Assembly: GCF_010731575.1 (NCBI RefSeq)
Contig: NZ_AP022617.1
Location: 4,154,001-4,218,000 of the forward strand
From: Mycolicibacterium monacense
GTDB lineage: Bacteria; Actinomycetota; Actinomycetes; Mycobacteriales; Mycobacteriaceae
Reading direction: 5' to 3'
Length of the DNA stretch: 64,000 nucleotides
Below are positions 46,356 through 57,182 of this stretch, piece after piece; within the stretch, counting starts at the first letter, position 1; each line of letters begins with the position of its first letter. The notes under the pieces are model-generated. The model had not been told where the DNA came from. It ran no database searches and was given only the letters and a program-made list of their open reading frames with translations. The position numbers were made by a program, and so were the translations under genes.

Positions 46356-46625
46356 TCAGAGGTACGTCACGCCGAGCACGACGATCGAGAACAGCACCGG
46401 CGAGACCGCCAGACCCCATACGAACGACGACCACACGTGTTCCTTGCGCTGGAACCTGCGCCAGCCGAGGTAACCCAGCGCGGCGCCCACCACGAACGAC
46501 AGCGCGGCGACCACCAGCACCCAGGTGCTGACGTCGGAGGTGTTGGTGGCGAGCGTGATCGCGATCAGCCACAGGATGTGGCCGATCACGAATCCGCCGA
46601 CACCGGCGACGATCTCGTTTCTCAA
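46356..46625 (-). CDS. Small three-helix membrane protein (Rv0463-like)
   Basis: 89 residues. Start is inferred to be TTG at 46623-46625, overlapping the lpdC stop codon (TTGA), giving [20 protein letters not shown]. Three hydrophobic segments at about 5-25, 34-53 and 67-87 are joined by a basic loop (WRRFQRKEH). No function can be assigned. It sits in the same place as Rv0463, downstream of lpdC. Confidence 0.7.
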   Translation of the reverse strand: MRNEIVAGVGGFVIGHILWLIAITLATNTSDVSTWVLVVAALSFVVGAALGYLGWRRFQRKEHVWSSFVWGLAVSPVLFSIVVLGVTYL

Positions 46626-48022
46626 AAGTTGATCATGTGGCCGGCAAGCCCGTGGAAGGCCTCCTGCAGCGCCTCCGACAGCGTCGGGTGGGTGTGCACG
46701 TTGCGGGCCAGTTCGTTGGCGGTCAGATCCCACTTCTGCGCCAGCGTGAGTTCGGGCAGCAATTCGGAGACGTCGTGGCCGATGAGGTGCCCGCCGATCA
46801 GTTCGCCGTACTTGGCGTCGGCGATGAGCTTGACGAAACCGCCGGGGGCGCCCATACCGTGCGCCTTGCCGTTCGCGGTGAAGGGGAACTTCGCGACCTT
46901 GACGTCGTAGCCCTCCTCGCGGGCCTGCTCCTCGGTCAGCCCGAAGCTCGCGACCTGCGGCTGGCAGAACGTAGCCCGCGGCATCATGCGGTAGTCGCCC
47001 AGCGGCAGGGTCTCGGCACCGGCGATCGTCTCGGCGGCCACCACGCCCATCGCCTCGGCGACGTGCGCGAGTTGCAGTTTCCCGGTGACGTCGCCGATCG
47101 CGTAGATGTGCGGCTTGTTGGTGCGCATGTAGTCGTCGATGCCGATGGCCTTGCGGTCGGTCAACTCGACCCCGGCCTTGTCCAGGCCGTAACCCTCGAC
47201 GTTGGGCGCGAAGCCGATGGCCTGCAGCACCTTGTCGGTCTTGAGTTCCTGGGACTTGCCGTCCTTGCTGACGGTGACGGTGACGGAGCCGTCGCCTCCT
47301 TCGTCCTTGATGGACTCGACCTTGGTGCCGGTCATGATCTTGACGCCCAGCTTCTTGAACTGCTTCTCGATCTCCTTGGAGACCTCGGCGTCCTCGTTGG
47401 GCAGCGCGCGCGGCAGGAACTCGACGATCGTGACGTCGACACCGTAGTTCTTCATCACGTAGCCGAATTCCATGCCGATCGCGCCGGCGCCGGCGATGAC
47501 GATCGAGCCGGGCAGTTCGCGCTCCATGATCTGTTCTTCGTAGGTGACGACGTTCTCCGACAGCGACGTGTTGGGCACCAGCTTGGTGCTCGCGCCGGTC
47601 GAGATGATCGCGTTGTCGAACGTGAGCGTCTCGGTCCCGCCCTCGTTGAGATCGACCTCGATGGTGTGGTCGTCGGTGAACTTCCCGTACCCGTGAACCT
47701 CGGTGATCTTGTTCTTCTTCATCAGGAAGTGCACACCGGCGACGCGGCCCTCGGCGACCTTGCGGCTGCGGTCGAAGGCGGCGCCGTAGTCGAACGTGGC
47801 CTCCCCGCTGATGCCGAAGGTCTTGGCCTCCTTGGTGAAGATGTGCGCCAGTTCGGCGTTGCGCAGCAACGCCTTCGACGGGATGCACCCCACGTTGAGG
47901 CATACGCCGCCCCAGTACTTGGGTTCGACGATTGCGGTGTTCAGCCCGAGTTGGGCAGCGCGAATAGCCGCGACGTATCCGCCGGGACCGGCTCCGAGAA
48001 CGACGACGTCATAGTGGGTCAC
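46622..48022 (-). CDS. lpdC: Dihydrolipoamide dehydrogenase
   Basis: 466 residues from GTG at 48022 ([15 protein letters not shown]). LpdC reoxidises dihydrolipoamide in pyruvate and branched-chain keto acid dehydrogenases and, in mycobacteria, in the peroxynitrite reductase system. Redox pair C41-C46 in [13 protein letters not shown] site [23 protein letters not shown]-binding [20 protein letters not shown]; active-site base [10 protein letters not shown]. Two further GTG codons lie 6 and 9 nt upstream. Confidence 0.96.
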   Translation of the reverse strand: MTHYDVVVLGAGPGGYVAAIRAAQLGLNTAIVEPKYWGGVCLNVGCIPSKALLRNAELAHIFTKEAKTFGISGEATFDYGAAFDRSRKVAEGRVAGVHFLMKKNKITEVHGYGKFTDDHTIEVDLNEGGTETLTFDNAIISTGASTKLVPNTSLSENVVTYEEQIMERELPGSIVIAGAGAIGMEFGYVMKNYGVDVTIVEFLPRALPNEDAEVSKEIEKQFKKLGVKIMTGTKVESIKDEGGDGSVTVTVSKDGKSQELKTDKVLQAIGFAPNVEGYGLDKAGVELTDRKAIGIDDYMRTNKPHIYAIGDVTGKLQLAHVAEAMGVVAAETIAGAETLPLGDYRMMPRATFCQPQVASFGLTEEQAREEGYDVKVAKFPFTANGKAHGMGAPGGFVKLIADAKYGELIGGHLIGHDVSELLPELTLAQKWDLTANELARNVHTHPTLSEALQEAFHGLAGHMINF

Positions 48023-48053
48023 CCTCACCACCCTAGTGGTCGCGGCCGCTGTG

Positions 48054-48596
48054 TCAGTGTGCGATCCAGCCGAAAACGTAGGCGCCGTAGAGCGCGGCGG
48101 CGCCTGCGGTGGACGCCGGCGGCGCCGACATCAGCGCGATCGCCAGCGCCGTGACGACCGGTTTGCGGGCGACCATCGCGACGATCAGGCCGGCAACCGT
48201 GCAGCCGAGCAGGTAGACCAGCACGACGTACACGGGCCACGTCTTGTCGGGATCCAGGTCGCCGACCCACCAGTAGTAGAGGCCGGCGCCGACGGCGGCG
48301 GCGACCACCCACACCGCGGAGAGTACGAGCGCGAACACCCACCGCTTGAGGAACTGGTAGGAGCCGGGCAGCACGACCGGCTGCGCGGGCGGTACGACCA
48401 TCGGCTCCGAGTCCGGTTCGAAGTCGAGCGCCTCGTAGGCGAGCGGATCGGGCTCCCGGTCGAGGGTGAGCGTGGGCTCGGGCCTGGCGGCCAGCGGCGT
48501 CACCGGATCGGGTTGGCTGAACCCGCCGGTGTCGAATGTCGGCAGGTACGGCGAGGTGTGCTCGCCGGTCGGGTGTTCGTTTCCGTTGTCAGCCAC
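48054..48596 (-). CDS. Four-helix membrane protein with Pro-rich N-terminus (Rv0461-like)
   Basis: 180 residues. The first 80 residues are hydrophilic ([20 protein letters not shown]) and acidic; four helices follow at about 84-108, 117-137, 141-158 and 161-178. No catalytic motif. It overlaps the next gene upstream (48589-48596), so the two are coupled. Function unknown. Confidence 0.7.
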   Translation of the reverse strand: MADNGNEHPTGEHTSPYLPTFDTGGFSQPDPVTPLAARPEPTLTLDREPDPLAYEALDFEPDSEPMVVPPAQPVVLPGSYQFLKRWVFALVLSAVWVVAAAVGAGLYYWWVGDLDPDKTWPVYVVLVYLLGCTVAGLIVAMVARKPVVTALAIALMSAPPASTAGAAALYGAYVFGWIAH

Positions 48597-48867
48597 CGTT
48601 GACCACCTCGATCAGCGCCAATGTGCCCAGCCAGCCCGGCCCGATGGCCAGGATGAACGCCCCCAGCGTGGTGACCCACCGTCGAGCCGAACACAGGATC
48701 GTGACCACACCGACCGCGCCGGGCACACCGACGACGAGCGCGATGACGAGGTCGGGACGGACGGTGGCCGTGATCAGCAGCGTCGACGTGACGGCGGCGA
48801 CCAGCCCGATGGCGGCGCCGACCAGCATGGCACTGGTCAGCAGCCAGGCGCGGGGCAGCGGAATCAC
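48589..48867 (-). CDS. Small three-helix membrane protein (Rv0460-like)
   Basis: 92 residues from GTG at 48867 (VIPLPRAWLLTSAMLVGAAI). Three hydrophobic segments (about 7-34, 38-60, 65-90) and no polar motif. The start is chosen because upstream frame is Arg-rich shadow of the DUF779 gene. Overlap with the next gene suggests an operon. Confidence 0.6.
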   Translation of the reverse strand: MIPLPRAWLLTSAMLVGAAIGLVAAVTSTLLITATVRPDLVIALVVGVPGAVGVVTILCSARRWVTTLGAFILAIGPGWLGTLALIEVVNGG

Positions 48868-48896
48868 GTATTCGACGATAACGCCGCCGGGCGCCC

Positions 48897-49391
48897 TCAA
48901 CCCTGCACGCGCGCGGCGCGCCTCCCAGGTATCGGGCACGCGTCTTCGGCTCGAGCGACGACGGGTGCGCGACCGGCCGGGCGGTCCCCGTCGGCGTAGC
49001 GGGCGCCGGTCACCGGCGGATCCTGGGCCAACTCGGCGTTCTCGGCGTCGGTGAACGCGCGGGCGCGGCTGAGAAAACGCATGCCCTCGGGCGCTTCGAG
49101 GCTGAACCCGCCGCCGCGGCCGGGCACCACGTCGATGACGAGCTGGGTGTGTTTCCAGGTGTCGAACTGCGGGCCGGAGATCCAGACCGGCACACCGTCG
49201 GCTCCGACGTCGAGCACGGCGAGCAGCACGTCGCGGTCGCCGACGATGAAATCGCCGTCGGGATAACACATCGGCGACGACCCGTCGCAGCAGCCGCCGG
49301 ACTGGTGGAACATCAGCGCGCCGTGGCGGCCCTGCAGCCTGGTGAGCAGGTCGGCGGCCGCCTGGGTGATCAGCGCCCGAGGCGGTGTCAT
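48897..49391 (-). CDS. DUF779 protein
   Basis: 164 residues. DUF779 core MFHQSGGCCDGSSPMCYPDG with a Cys cluster and GPQFDTWKHTQLVIDVVPGR. Proteins of this type are found next to aldehyde dehydrogenases of the ExaC kind. The start at 49391 directly abuts the aldehyde dehydrogenase stop, so they form one transcript. A redox or metal-related accessory role for the dehydrogenase is inferred. The C-terminal 30 residues are Ala/Arg-rich and not conserved-looking. Confidence 0.85.
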   Translation of the reverse strand: MTPPRALITQAAADLLTRLQGRHGALMFHQSGGCCDGSSPMCYPDGDFIVGDRDVLLAVLDVGADGVPVWISGPQFDTWKHTQLVIDVVPGRGGGFSLEAPEGMRFLSRARAFTDAENAELAQDPPVTGARYADGDRPAGRAPVVARAEDACPIPGRRAARVQG

Positions 49392-50911
<1,520 letters not shown>

Positions 50912-50915
<4 letters not shown>

Positions 50916-52228
50916 GCGTTTCCTCCTTGGTGGGGTTGGGAATTCGGTGGTCCGATGCGTGCGGCGCGGACGACGGGAGCGGTCGACGTCGGCAGGAGTC
51001 GCATCCTATCGGCGGGGTACTGCACGTCGAGATGCACGGTGTCGGTGATGCGGTACGGCTGCGCGGCGAGCAGTCCGATGAACTGTTTGCGCATCCGCGA
51101 GACCTCGGCGCGCACCGTCACCACCCGCGACGCATCGCCGTACAGATCGGCCGCCAGCTCCGGCGCCGACCGGCCCTGTCGCTGAACCGCAAGCGCGAGA
51201 AGGATTTCCGCGTGCCGGAGGCTCAGGTCGCGGCGCCAGCCGCCGGCCTGTCCGACCATCTTCAATACCGGCGCCTCAGGGTTACGCAGATCGAGCGCCA
51301 CCTGCGACCCGGAGTCGGCCTCCCGGTCGCCGGCCAACCGGACCAGCCATCCCCCGGGCAGCGGATCGACGTCGCACAGCCCCAGCGCCGGGACCAGCAG
51401 CCGGCCGGGTGTCACCTCGCGGGGCAGCGCGATCCGGTTGTGCGGCGGAAGTGAATCCACCGCGGCGACCCAGCCGTCGGGGTCGACCGCGAGGGCGGGG
51501 CTGCCGATGCGGGCCAGGATGGGCGCCGCGACCATCCGCAGGCTGTTCAGGGTGCGGTTGTGTTGTTCGCGCAGATGCGATTCGGCGAGGCGCGCCACGG
51601 CGTCGACGAGCGCCACCGTCGTCGGATGCACGGTGGCCGCGGGCCCGGACACGTCCACCACGCCGATGACGTGACCGGTCCTGGGATCCTTGATGGGCGC
51701 GCCCGCGCAGGTCCACGGGTGGTGGCTGCGCGAGAAGTGCTCGGCGGAGAACACCTGCACCGCGGCGTTCGACATCAGCGCGGTGCCGATGGCGTTGGTG
51801 CCGACGGCGTTCTCGCCCCAGTGCGCCCCCTCGATGAAGCCCAGCCGGTCCGCGGACCCGAGCACCGCACGCGACCCCGCCCGCCACAGCACCCGGCCCC
51901 GCGCATCGGCGACCACGAGGATGTTGTCGCCCTCGACGATCAGCGATTCCAGCCCGCGCGAGAGGTCCTCGAGCACCGACATCAACCCGGAGGAGTGGCG
52001 CATCTCCTCCAGCGTGGCGCCCTCCACCTCGGGGTCGGGCAGCGTGTCGGGTTCGATGCCGCGGGCCATGAGCCGGCGCCACGAGTCCTCGATGACCTTG
52101 CGGGGACGCGCGGGGGCGCGGCCACCCGCCATGGTGGCGTCGTAGACCGCCGACATCAGCCGGGCGTACTGACGTGGGTCCTCGCCCGCTGCGACAGCGG
52201 GTTCCGGGACGGGCGGGCGAGGCATCAC
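50912..52228 (-). CDS. GAF-domain transcriptional activator (AcoR-like, no AAA+ domain)
   Basis: 438 residues. N-terminal [23 protein letters not shown] sensor domain (about 90-210: [60 protein letters not shown]), and a C-terminal domain [40 protein letters not shown] that looks like a winged helix. AcoR-type regulators share the front part but carry a sigma-54 AAA+ module, absent here. It is encoded inside the operon of the SDR and aldehyde dehydrogenase genes and is their probable activator. Confidence 0.85.
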
Positions 52229-52268
52229 TGCCGATTGTGCTCCCCGTCACAACGGCGCGGCAACGAGG

Positions 52269-53081
52269 TCACCGGTAGACCATGCCGCCGTCGATGAGAC
52301 CGGCCTGTCCGGTCATGTAGTCGGCGCCGGGTCCGGCCAGGTAGGCCACGAAACCTGCCACGTCCTGCGGTGTCTCCGGTCGGCCCAGCGCGATGGTCTC
52401 GGAGAACTTCTCGAACGTCTCACCTTCGGCGGCACCGGTGAGTTCGGCGAACCGCTTGTCGATCTCCACCCACATGTCGGTGCCGACCACCCCCGGGCAG
52501 TAGGCGTTGACCGTGATGCCGTCGGCGGCGTACTCCTTCGCGGCGGCCTGGGTCAGAGCGCGCACCGCGAACTTCGTCGCGCTGTACGGGCCGAGCATCG
52601 CGAAACCCTCGTGGCCGGCGATCGACGAGGCGTTGATGATCTTGCTGACTTTCCCTTCAGCCTGGTTGCCCAGTTCCTTGAACTTCGCGGCCGCCGCCTG
52701 GATGCCCCACAGCACGCCGTCGACGTTGATCGCCCACAGTCGCGCGAGGTCCTCGGCAGTCACCTCGGCGATGGGGCCCACGAGCGCGATCCCGGCGTTG
52801 TTCACCATCACGTCGAAACCGCCGAGCGCGGCCGCGGCATGGTCCACTGCGGCGAACACGGCGTCGCGATCCCTCACGTCGGCGACGAAAGTCGTTGTCT
52901 TCGAGCCTATCTCGCTGATCTCGGCGGCCGCATCGGGGAGGCCGGCCTCCGACACGTCGACCAGTGCGATGTCGGCGCCCTGCCGGGCCAGTTCGACGGC
53001 GATACCGCGGCCGATGCCGCGACCGGCGCCCGTCACCAGGGCGACCTTGCCGGACAGGGGTGCGGGGATCTGTGTTGCCAT
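52269..53081 (-). CDS. Acetoin reductase/diacetyl reductase-like SDR
   Basis: 270 residues, classical SDR. Cofactor TGAGRGIGRGIAVELARQG, NNAG in DVMVNNAGIALVG, catalytic S-Y-K in INASSIAGHEGFAMLGPYSA TK, C-terminal MTGQAGLIDGG. The pattern matches acetoin/diacetyl reductases (2,3-butanediol dehydrogenases). First gene of the operon: SDR, GAF regulator, ALDH, DUF779. Start at 53081 (MATQIPAPLSGK) follows the operator at 53120-53159 by about 38 nt. Confidence 0.88.
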   Translation of the reverse strand: MATQIPAPLSGKVALVTGAGRGIGRGIAVELARQGADIALVDVSEAGLPDAAAEISEIGSKTTTFVADVRDRDAVFAAVDHAAAALGGFDVMVNNAGIALVGPIAEVTAEDLARLWAINVDGVLWGIQAAAAKFKELGNQAEGKVSKIINASSIAGHEGFAMLGPYSATKFAVRALTQAAAKEYAADGITVNAYCPGVVGTDMWVEIDKRFAELTGAAEGETFEKFSETIALGRPETPQDVAGFVAYLAGPGADYMTGQAGLIDGGMVYR

Positions 53082-53119
53082 ACCCCAGTTGTATGTGACC
53101 GCGACCACACCCCGAAAGA

Positions 53120-53159
53120 GTTGCATCGGGTTGCATGCCGGTATGCAACGGCGTGCAAC
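53120..53159. promoter_or_regulatory. Four-half-site dyad operator
   Basis: GTTGCAT at 53120-53126 and 53130-53136, then ATGCAAC at 53143-53149 and GTGCAAC at 53153-53159. Each pair is exactly 10 bp apart and the whole is symmetric about 53139.5. It sits between the divergent acetoin-reductase operon and the monooxygenase gene and likely binds a dimer or tetramer of the GAF regulator encoded at 50912-52228. Confidence 0.6.
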
Positions 53160-53197
53160 CCTTGTGCAGCCGTCGCCGGCGGTGTGCGCTGGGTCAC

Positions 53198-55036
53198 ATG
53201 ACACAAACTCTTGCCGATCCTCGGGAACCGACCACCGATCTGACGCCGCAGCAGCGCGTCGACGCCTGGCTCGCCGACTTCGAGGCCGCGTTGGCGGTGC
53301 GTGACATCGAACGCGTGGTGGCCAAGTTCGCGACCGACAGCTTCTGGCGTGACCTGGTGGCGTTCACCTGGAATATCAAGACACTCGAAGGCCGCGACGG
53401 CATCGCCGACATGCTCACCGCCCGGCTGACCGAAACCGACCCGGCCCGCTTCCGGACGCGGGAGGCCCCGACGGTCGACGGCGACGTCACGACGGCGTTC
53501 ATCGAGTTCGAGACCGGCGTCGGCCGCGGCGTCGGACACCTGCGGCTGCGGGGCGACGAATGCTGGACCCTGCTGACCACGATGCAGGAGATCAAGGGCC
53601 ACGAGGAGCGCAAGGGGCCGTCGCGGGTGCTCGGCGCGGTGCACGGATCGGACCCGGATCCGCGGTCGTGGGCGGAGAAGAGGGCCGAGGAGGACGCGGC
53701 GCTCGGGCGGACCGTCCAGCCCTACGCGCTGGTCATCGGCGGCGGGCAGGGCGGCATCGCGCTCGGCGCGCGGCTGCGCCAACTCGGCGTGCCGGCCATC
53801 GTCGTCGACCGTCACGAACGACCCGGTGACCAGTGGCGCAAACGGTACAAGTCGCTGTGCCTGCACGACCCGGTGTGGTACGACCACCTGCCCTACCTGC
53901 CGTTCCCCCAGAACTGGCCGGTGTTCGCGCCCAAGGACAAGATCGGCGACTGGCTGGAGTTCTACACCCGCGTGATGGAGGTGCCGTACTGGTCGAAGAC
54001 GACCTGCCTGTCGGCTGTGTTCAATCCGGGGTCGGACGGCGCCCCCGACACGTGGACGGTCGAGGTCGACCGTGACGGCGAGCGGCTGACCCTGCGCCCG
54101 ACGCAGCTGATCCTGGCCACCGGCATGTCGGGCAAACCCAGCGTTCCGACGCTGCCGGGCCAGGACGTCTTCCGCGGCGAGCAGCACCATTCGAGCGCAC
54201 ACCCGGGACCCGATCGCTACGTCGGCAAGCGGGCCGTGGTGATCGGGTCGAACAACTCCGCCCACGACATCTGCAAGGCGCTCGTCGAGAACGGCGTCGA
54301 CACCACCATGGTCCAGCGGTCCTCCACGCACATCGTGAAATCGGACTCGCTGATGGACCTCGGCCTCGGCGACCTGTACTCCGAGCGGGCGCTGGCGGCG
54401 GGCATGACGACCGAGAAGGCCGACCTCACGTTCGCCTCACTGCCGTACCGGATCATGCACGAATTCCAGACCCCGATCTACGACGCGATCCGCGAGCGGG
54501 ACAAGGACTTCTACGAGCGGCTGACCGCAGCGGGGTTCGAATTGGACTGGGGTGACGACGGTTCCGGGCTGTTCATGAAGTACCTGCGCCGCGGGTCGGG
54601 CTACTACATCGACGTCGGGGCGTGCGATCTGGTGGCCGACGGGACGATCAAACTCGCCCACGGTCAGGTGTCGCACCTGACCGAGGACACCGTCGTGCTG
54701 GCCGACGGCACCGAACTGCCGGCCGACGTCGTGGTCTACGCGACGGGCTACGGCTCGATGAACGGCTGGGCCGCCGACCTCATCGGTCAGGACGTCGCCG
54801 ACAAAGTCGGCAAGGTGTGGGGACTGGGCTCGTCGACCACCAAGGACCCCGGGCCGTGGGAGGGCGAACAACGCAACATGTGGAAACCGACCCAGCAGGA
54901 GAACCTGTGGTTCCACGGCGGCAACCTGCACCAGTCGCGGCACTACTCGTTGTATCTCGCGCTACAGCTCAAGGCCCGCTTCGAAGGCATCCCGACACCC
55001 GTGTACGGACTGCAGGAGGTGCACCACCTGAGCTGA
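53198..55036 (+). CDS. Flavin-containing monooxygenase with N-terminal NTF2-like domain
   Basis: 612 residues from ATG at 53198. Residues about 18-140 are an NTF2/SnoaL-like fold (VDAWLADFEAALAVRDIERV, LEGRDGIADMLTARL). The FMO part follows: FAD site ALVIGGGQGGIALGARLRQL, NADP site AVVIGSNNSAHDICKALVEN, and ATGYGSMNGWAADLIG. Such enzymes oxidise ketones, sulfides or amines. Its divergence from the acetoin operon across a shared operator suggests a common inducer, perhaps a ketone or diol. Confidence 0.88.
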   Translation: MTQTLADPREPTTDLTPQQRVDAWLADFEAALAVRDIERVVAKFATDSFWRDLVAFTWNIKTLEGRDGIADMLTARLTETDPARFRTREAPTVDGDVTTAFIEFETGVGRGVGHLRLRGDECWTLLTTMQEIKGHEERKGPSRVLGAVHGSDPDPRSWAEKRAEEDAALGRTVQPYALVIGGGQGGIALGARLRQLGVPAIVVDRHERPGDQWRKRYKSLCLHDPVWYDHLPYLPFPQNWPVFAPKDKIGDWLEFYTRVMEVPYWSKTTCLSAVFNPGSDGAPDTWTVEVDRDGERLTLRPTQLILATGMSGKPSVPTLPGQDVFRGEQHHSSAHPGPDRYVGKRAVVIGSNNSAHDICKALVENGVDTTMVQRSSTHIVKSDSLMDLGLGDLYSERALAAGMTTEKADLTFASLPYRIMHEFQTPIYDAIRERDKDFYERLTAAGFELDWGDDGSGLFMKYLRRGSGYYIDVGACDLVADGTIKLAHGQVSHLTEDTVVLADGTELPADVVVYATGYGSMNGWAADLIGQDVADKVGKVWGLGSSTTKDPGPWEGEQRNMWKPTQQENLWFHGGNLHQSRHYSLYLALQLKARFEGIPTPVYGLQEVHHLS

Positions 55037-55060
55037 CGCCCCACGGGCGACAATGAATGG

Positions 55061-57052
55061 GTGACGGTAGACGACGCGCACCTGTGGCTCGAGGACATCA
55101 CCGGCGACGACGCCCTGGACTGGGTGCGACGGCACAACGAACCGACCCTGGCCGACCTGGGCGGTGAGCGCTTCGAGCAGATGCGCGCCGAGGCGCTCGA
55201 GGTGCTCGACACCGACGCCCGCATCCCCTACGTCCGGCGCCGCGGTGAGTACCTCTACAACTTCTGGCGCGATGCGGCCAACCCGCGGGGGCTGTGGCGA
55301 CGCACCACGCTGGAGAGCTACCGCACCGAGGAGCCCGACTGGGAGGTGGTCATCGACGTCGACGCACTCGCCCGCGCCGACGACGAGAACTGGGTGTGGG
55401 CGGGCGCCGACGTCATCGACCCCGACCACACCCGTGCGCTGATCAGCCTCTCGCGCGGCGGTGCCGACGCCGCGATCGTGCGCGAATTCGACATGGTGTC
55501 AATGGAGTTCGTCGACGGCGGGTTCGAGCTGCCGGAGGCCAAGACGGCGATCACGTGGGAGGACGAGGACACCGTCCTGGTGGGAACGGATTTCGGGGAG
55601 GGCGCCCTGACCGAATCCGGTTATCCGAGGCTGGTCAAGCGGTGGCGTCGCGGTACGCCGCTCACCGAGGCCGAGACGGTCTACAGCGGCGAGCCCGCCG
55701 ACGTCATCGTCACCGCGTCGGTCGATCGGACACCGGGCTTCGAGCGCACCGTGGTGCGCCGCGCCGTCGACTTCTTCAACGACGAGGTGTACGAGTTGCG
55801 CGCCGGCGAACTCAGCCGCATCGACGCCCCGACCGACGCGACCGTGTCGGCACACCGCGACTGGCTGCTCATCGAGCTGCGCAGCGACTGGGACGGCTAC
55901 CGGGCAGGATCGCTGCTGGCCGCGAAATACGACGAATACCTCGATGGCACAAGGGCTCTGCAGGTGGTGTTCGAACCCGATGAGCACACGTGCCTGCACC
56001 ACTACGCGTGGACCAAGGACCGACTCGTGGTCGTCACGCTGGCCGACGTCGCGAGCCGCGTCGAGGTGTACACCCCCGGCGAGTGGACGGCGCAGCCCGT
56101 GCCGGGACTGCCGGACAACACCAACACGGTGATCGTGGCGGCCGACGACCTGGGCGACGAGATCTTCCTGGACTCCAGCGGTTTCGACACCCCGTCGCGG
56201 CTCCTGCAGGGCGCGGCCGGCGGTGAACTCACCGAGATCAAGCGGGCGCCGTCGTTCTTCGACGCCGCCGATCTCAAGGTCGACCAGCACTTCGCGACAT
56301 CAGCCGACGGCACCAAGATCCCGTACTTCGTTGTCGGCCACCGGCATCAGCAGGCGCCCGGGCCGACGCTGCTGGGCGGTTACGGCGGGTTCGAGGTCGC
56401 GCGCACACCCGGTTACGACGGTGTGCTCGGCCGGCTCTGGTTGTCTCGGGGCGGCACCTACGTGCTGGCCAACATCCGCGGCGGCGGGGAGTACGGACCG
56501 ACGTGGCATACGCAGGCGATGCGCGAGGGCCGCCACCTGGTGGGTGAGGACTTCGCCGCCGTCGCAGCCGATCTCGTCGAACGCGGAATCACGACGGTCG
56601 ACCGGTTGGGCGCGCAGGGCGGCAGCAACGGCGGGCTGCTGATGGGGATCATGCTCACGCAGTACCCGGAGTTGTTCGGCGCGCTGGTCTGCAGCGTGCC
56701 GCTGCTCGACATGCGCCGGTTCCACCTGCTGCTCGCCGGGGCGTCCTGGGTGGCCGAGTACGGCAACCCGGATGACCCGGACGACTGGGAGTTCATCTCG
56801 AAATACTCTCCCTATCAGAACATCTCGGCCGAGCGCCGATACCCGCCGGTGCTGATCACCACCTCCACACGCGACGACCGCGTGCATCCGGGACATGCGC
56901 GCAAGATGACCGCAGCGCTCGAGGATGCCGGACAGCCGGTGCAGTACTACGAGAACATCGAGGGTGGGCACGGCGGCGCCGCGGACAATTCGCAGGCTGC
57001 GTTCCGCGCGGCGCTGATCTACGAGTTCCTGTGGCGGAAGCTGGGCGGATAG
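55061..57052 (+). CDS. Prolyl oligopeptidase family serine peptidase (Rv0457c-like)
   Basis: 663 residues. N-terminal seven-blade propeller and a C-terminal alpha/beta hydrolase. Catalytic Ser in RLGAQGGSNGGLLMGIML (about 522), Asp in TTSTRDDRVHPGHARKMTA (about 604) and His in NIEGGHGGAADNSQ (about 635). No signal peptide, so cytosolic. It cuts proline-containing or other short peptides; related enzymes include PreP and acylaminoacyl-peptidases. GTG start. The IS element follows 36 nt after the stop. Confidence 0.93.
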   Translation: MTVDDAHLWLEDITGDDALDWVRRHNEPTLADLGGERFEQMRAEALEVLDTDARIPYVRRRGEYLYNFWRDAANPRGLWRRTTLESYRTEEPDWEVVIDVDALARADDENWVWAGADVIDPDHTRALISLSRGGADAAIVREFDMVSMEFVDGGFELPEAKTAITWEDEDTVLVGTDFGEGALTESGYPRLVKRWRRGTPLTEAETVYSGEPADVIVTASVDRTPGFERTVVRRAVDFFNDEVYELRAGELSRIDAPTDATVSAHRDWLLIELRSDWDGYRAGSLLAAKYDEYLDGTRALQVVFEPDEHTCLHHYAWTKDRLVVVTLADVASRVEVYTPGEWTAQPVPGLPDNTNTVIVAADDLGDEIFLDSSGFDTPSRLLQGAAGGELTEIKRAPSFFDAADLKVDQHFATSADGTKIPYFVVGHRHQQAPGPTLLGGYGGFEVARTPGYDGVLGRLWLSRGGTYVLANIRGGGEYGPTWHTQAMREGRHLVGEDFAAVAADLVERGITTVDRLGAQGGSNGGLLMGIMLTQYPELFGALVCSVPLLDMRRFHLLLAGASWVAEYGNPDDPDDWEFISKYSPYQNISAERRYPPVLITTSTRDDRVHPGHARKMTAALEDAGQPVQYYENIEGGHGGAADNSQAAFRAALIYEFLWRKLGG

Positions 57053-57073
57053 GCGTTCACCGGCGACAGCACC

Positions 57074-57088
57074 GCGGGTTGTCACCCG
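57074..57088. repeat. Left target-site duplication of the IS element
   Basis: 15-bp GCGGGTTGTCACCCG, repeated exactly at 58524-58538. The target contains a CGGGT/ACCCG palindrome, likely a hairpin in the original gap after the peptidase gene. Confidence 0.9.
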
Positions 57089-57142
57089 TGTCATCTCTCA
57101 GGACATCGGTGACAGTTCTGCATCAGGACATCGGTGACGGTT
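57089..57142. repeat. IS left terminal inverted repeat
   Basis: 54 nt starting TGTCATCTCTCAGGACATC. It matches the right end (58470-58523) at all but a few positions. It holds two copies of a 23-nt unit with the core GGACATCGGTGAC, and a partial third copy (GGTGACAGTTCTG) lies at 57157-57169. Confidence 0.9.
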
Positions 57143-57182
57143 CTGGTGGTCTTGGTGGTGACAGTTCTGCCCCGAGGCTGCG

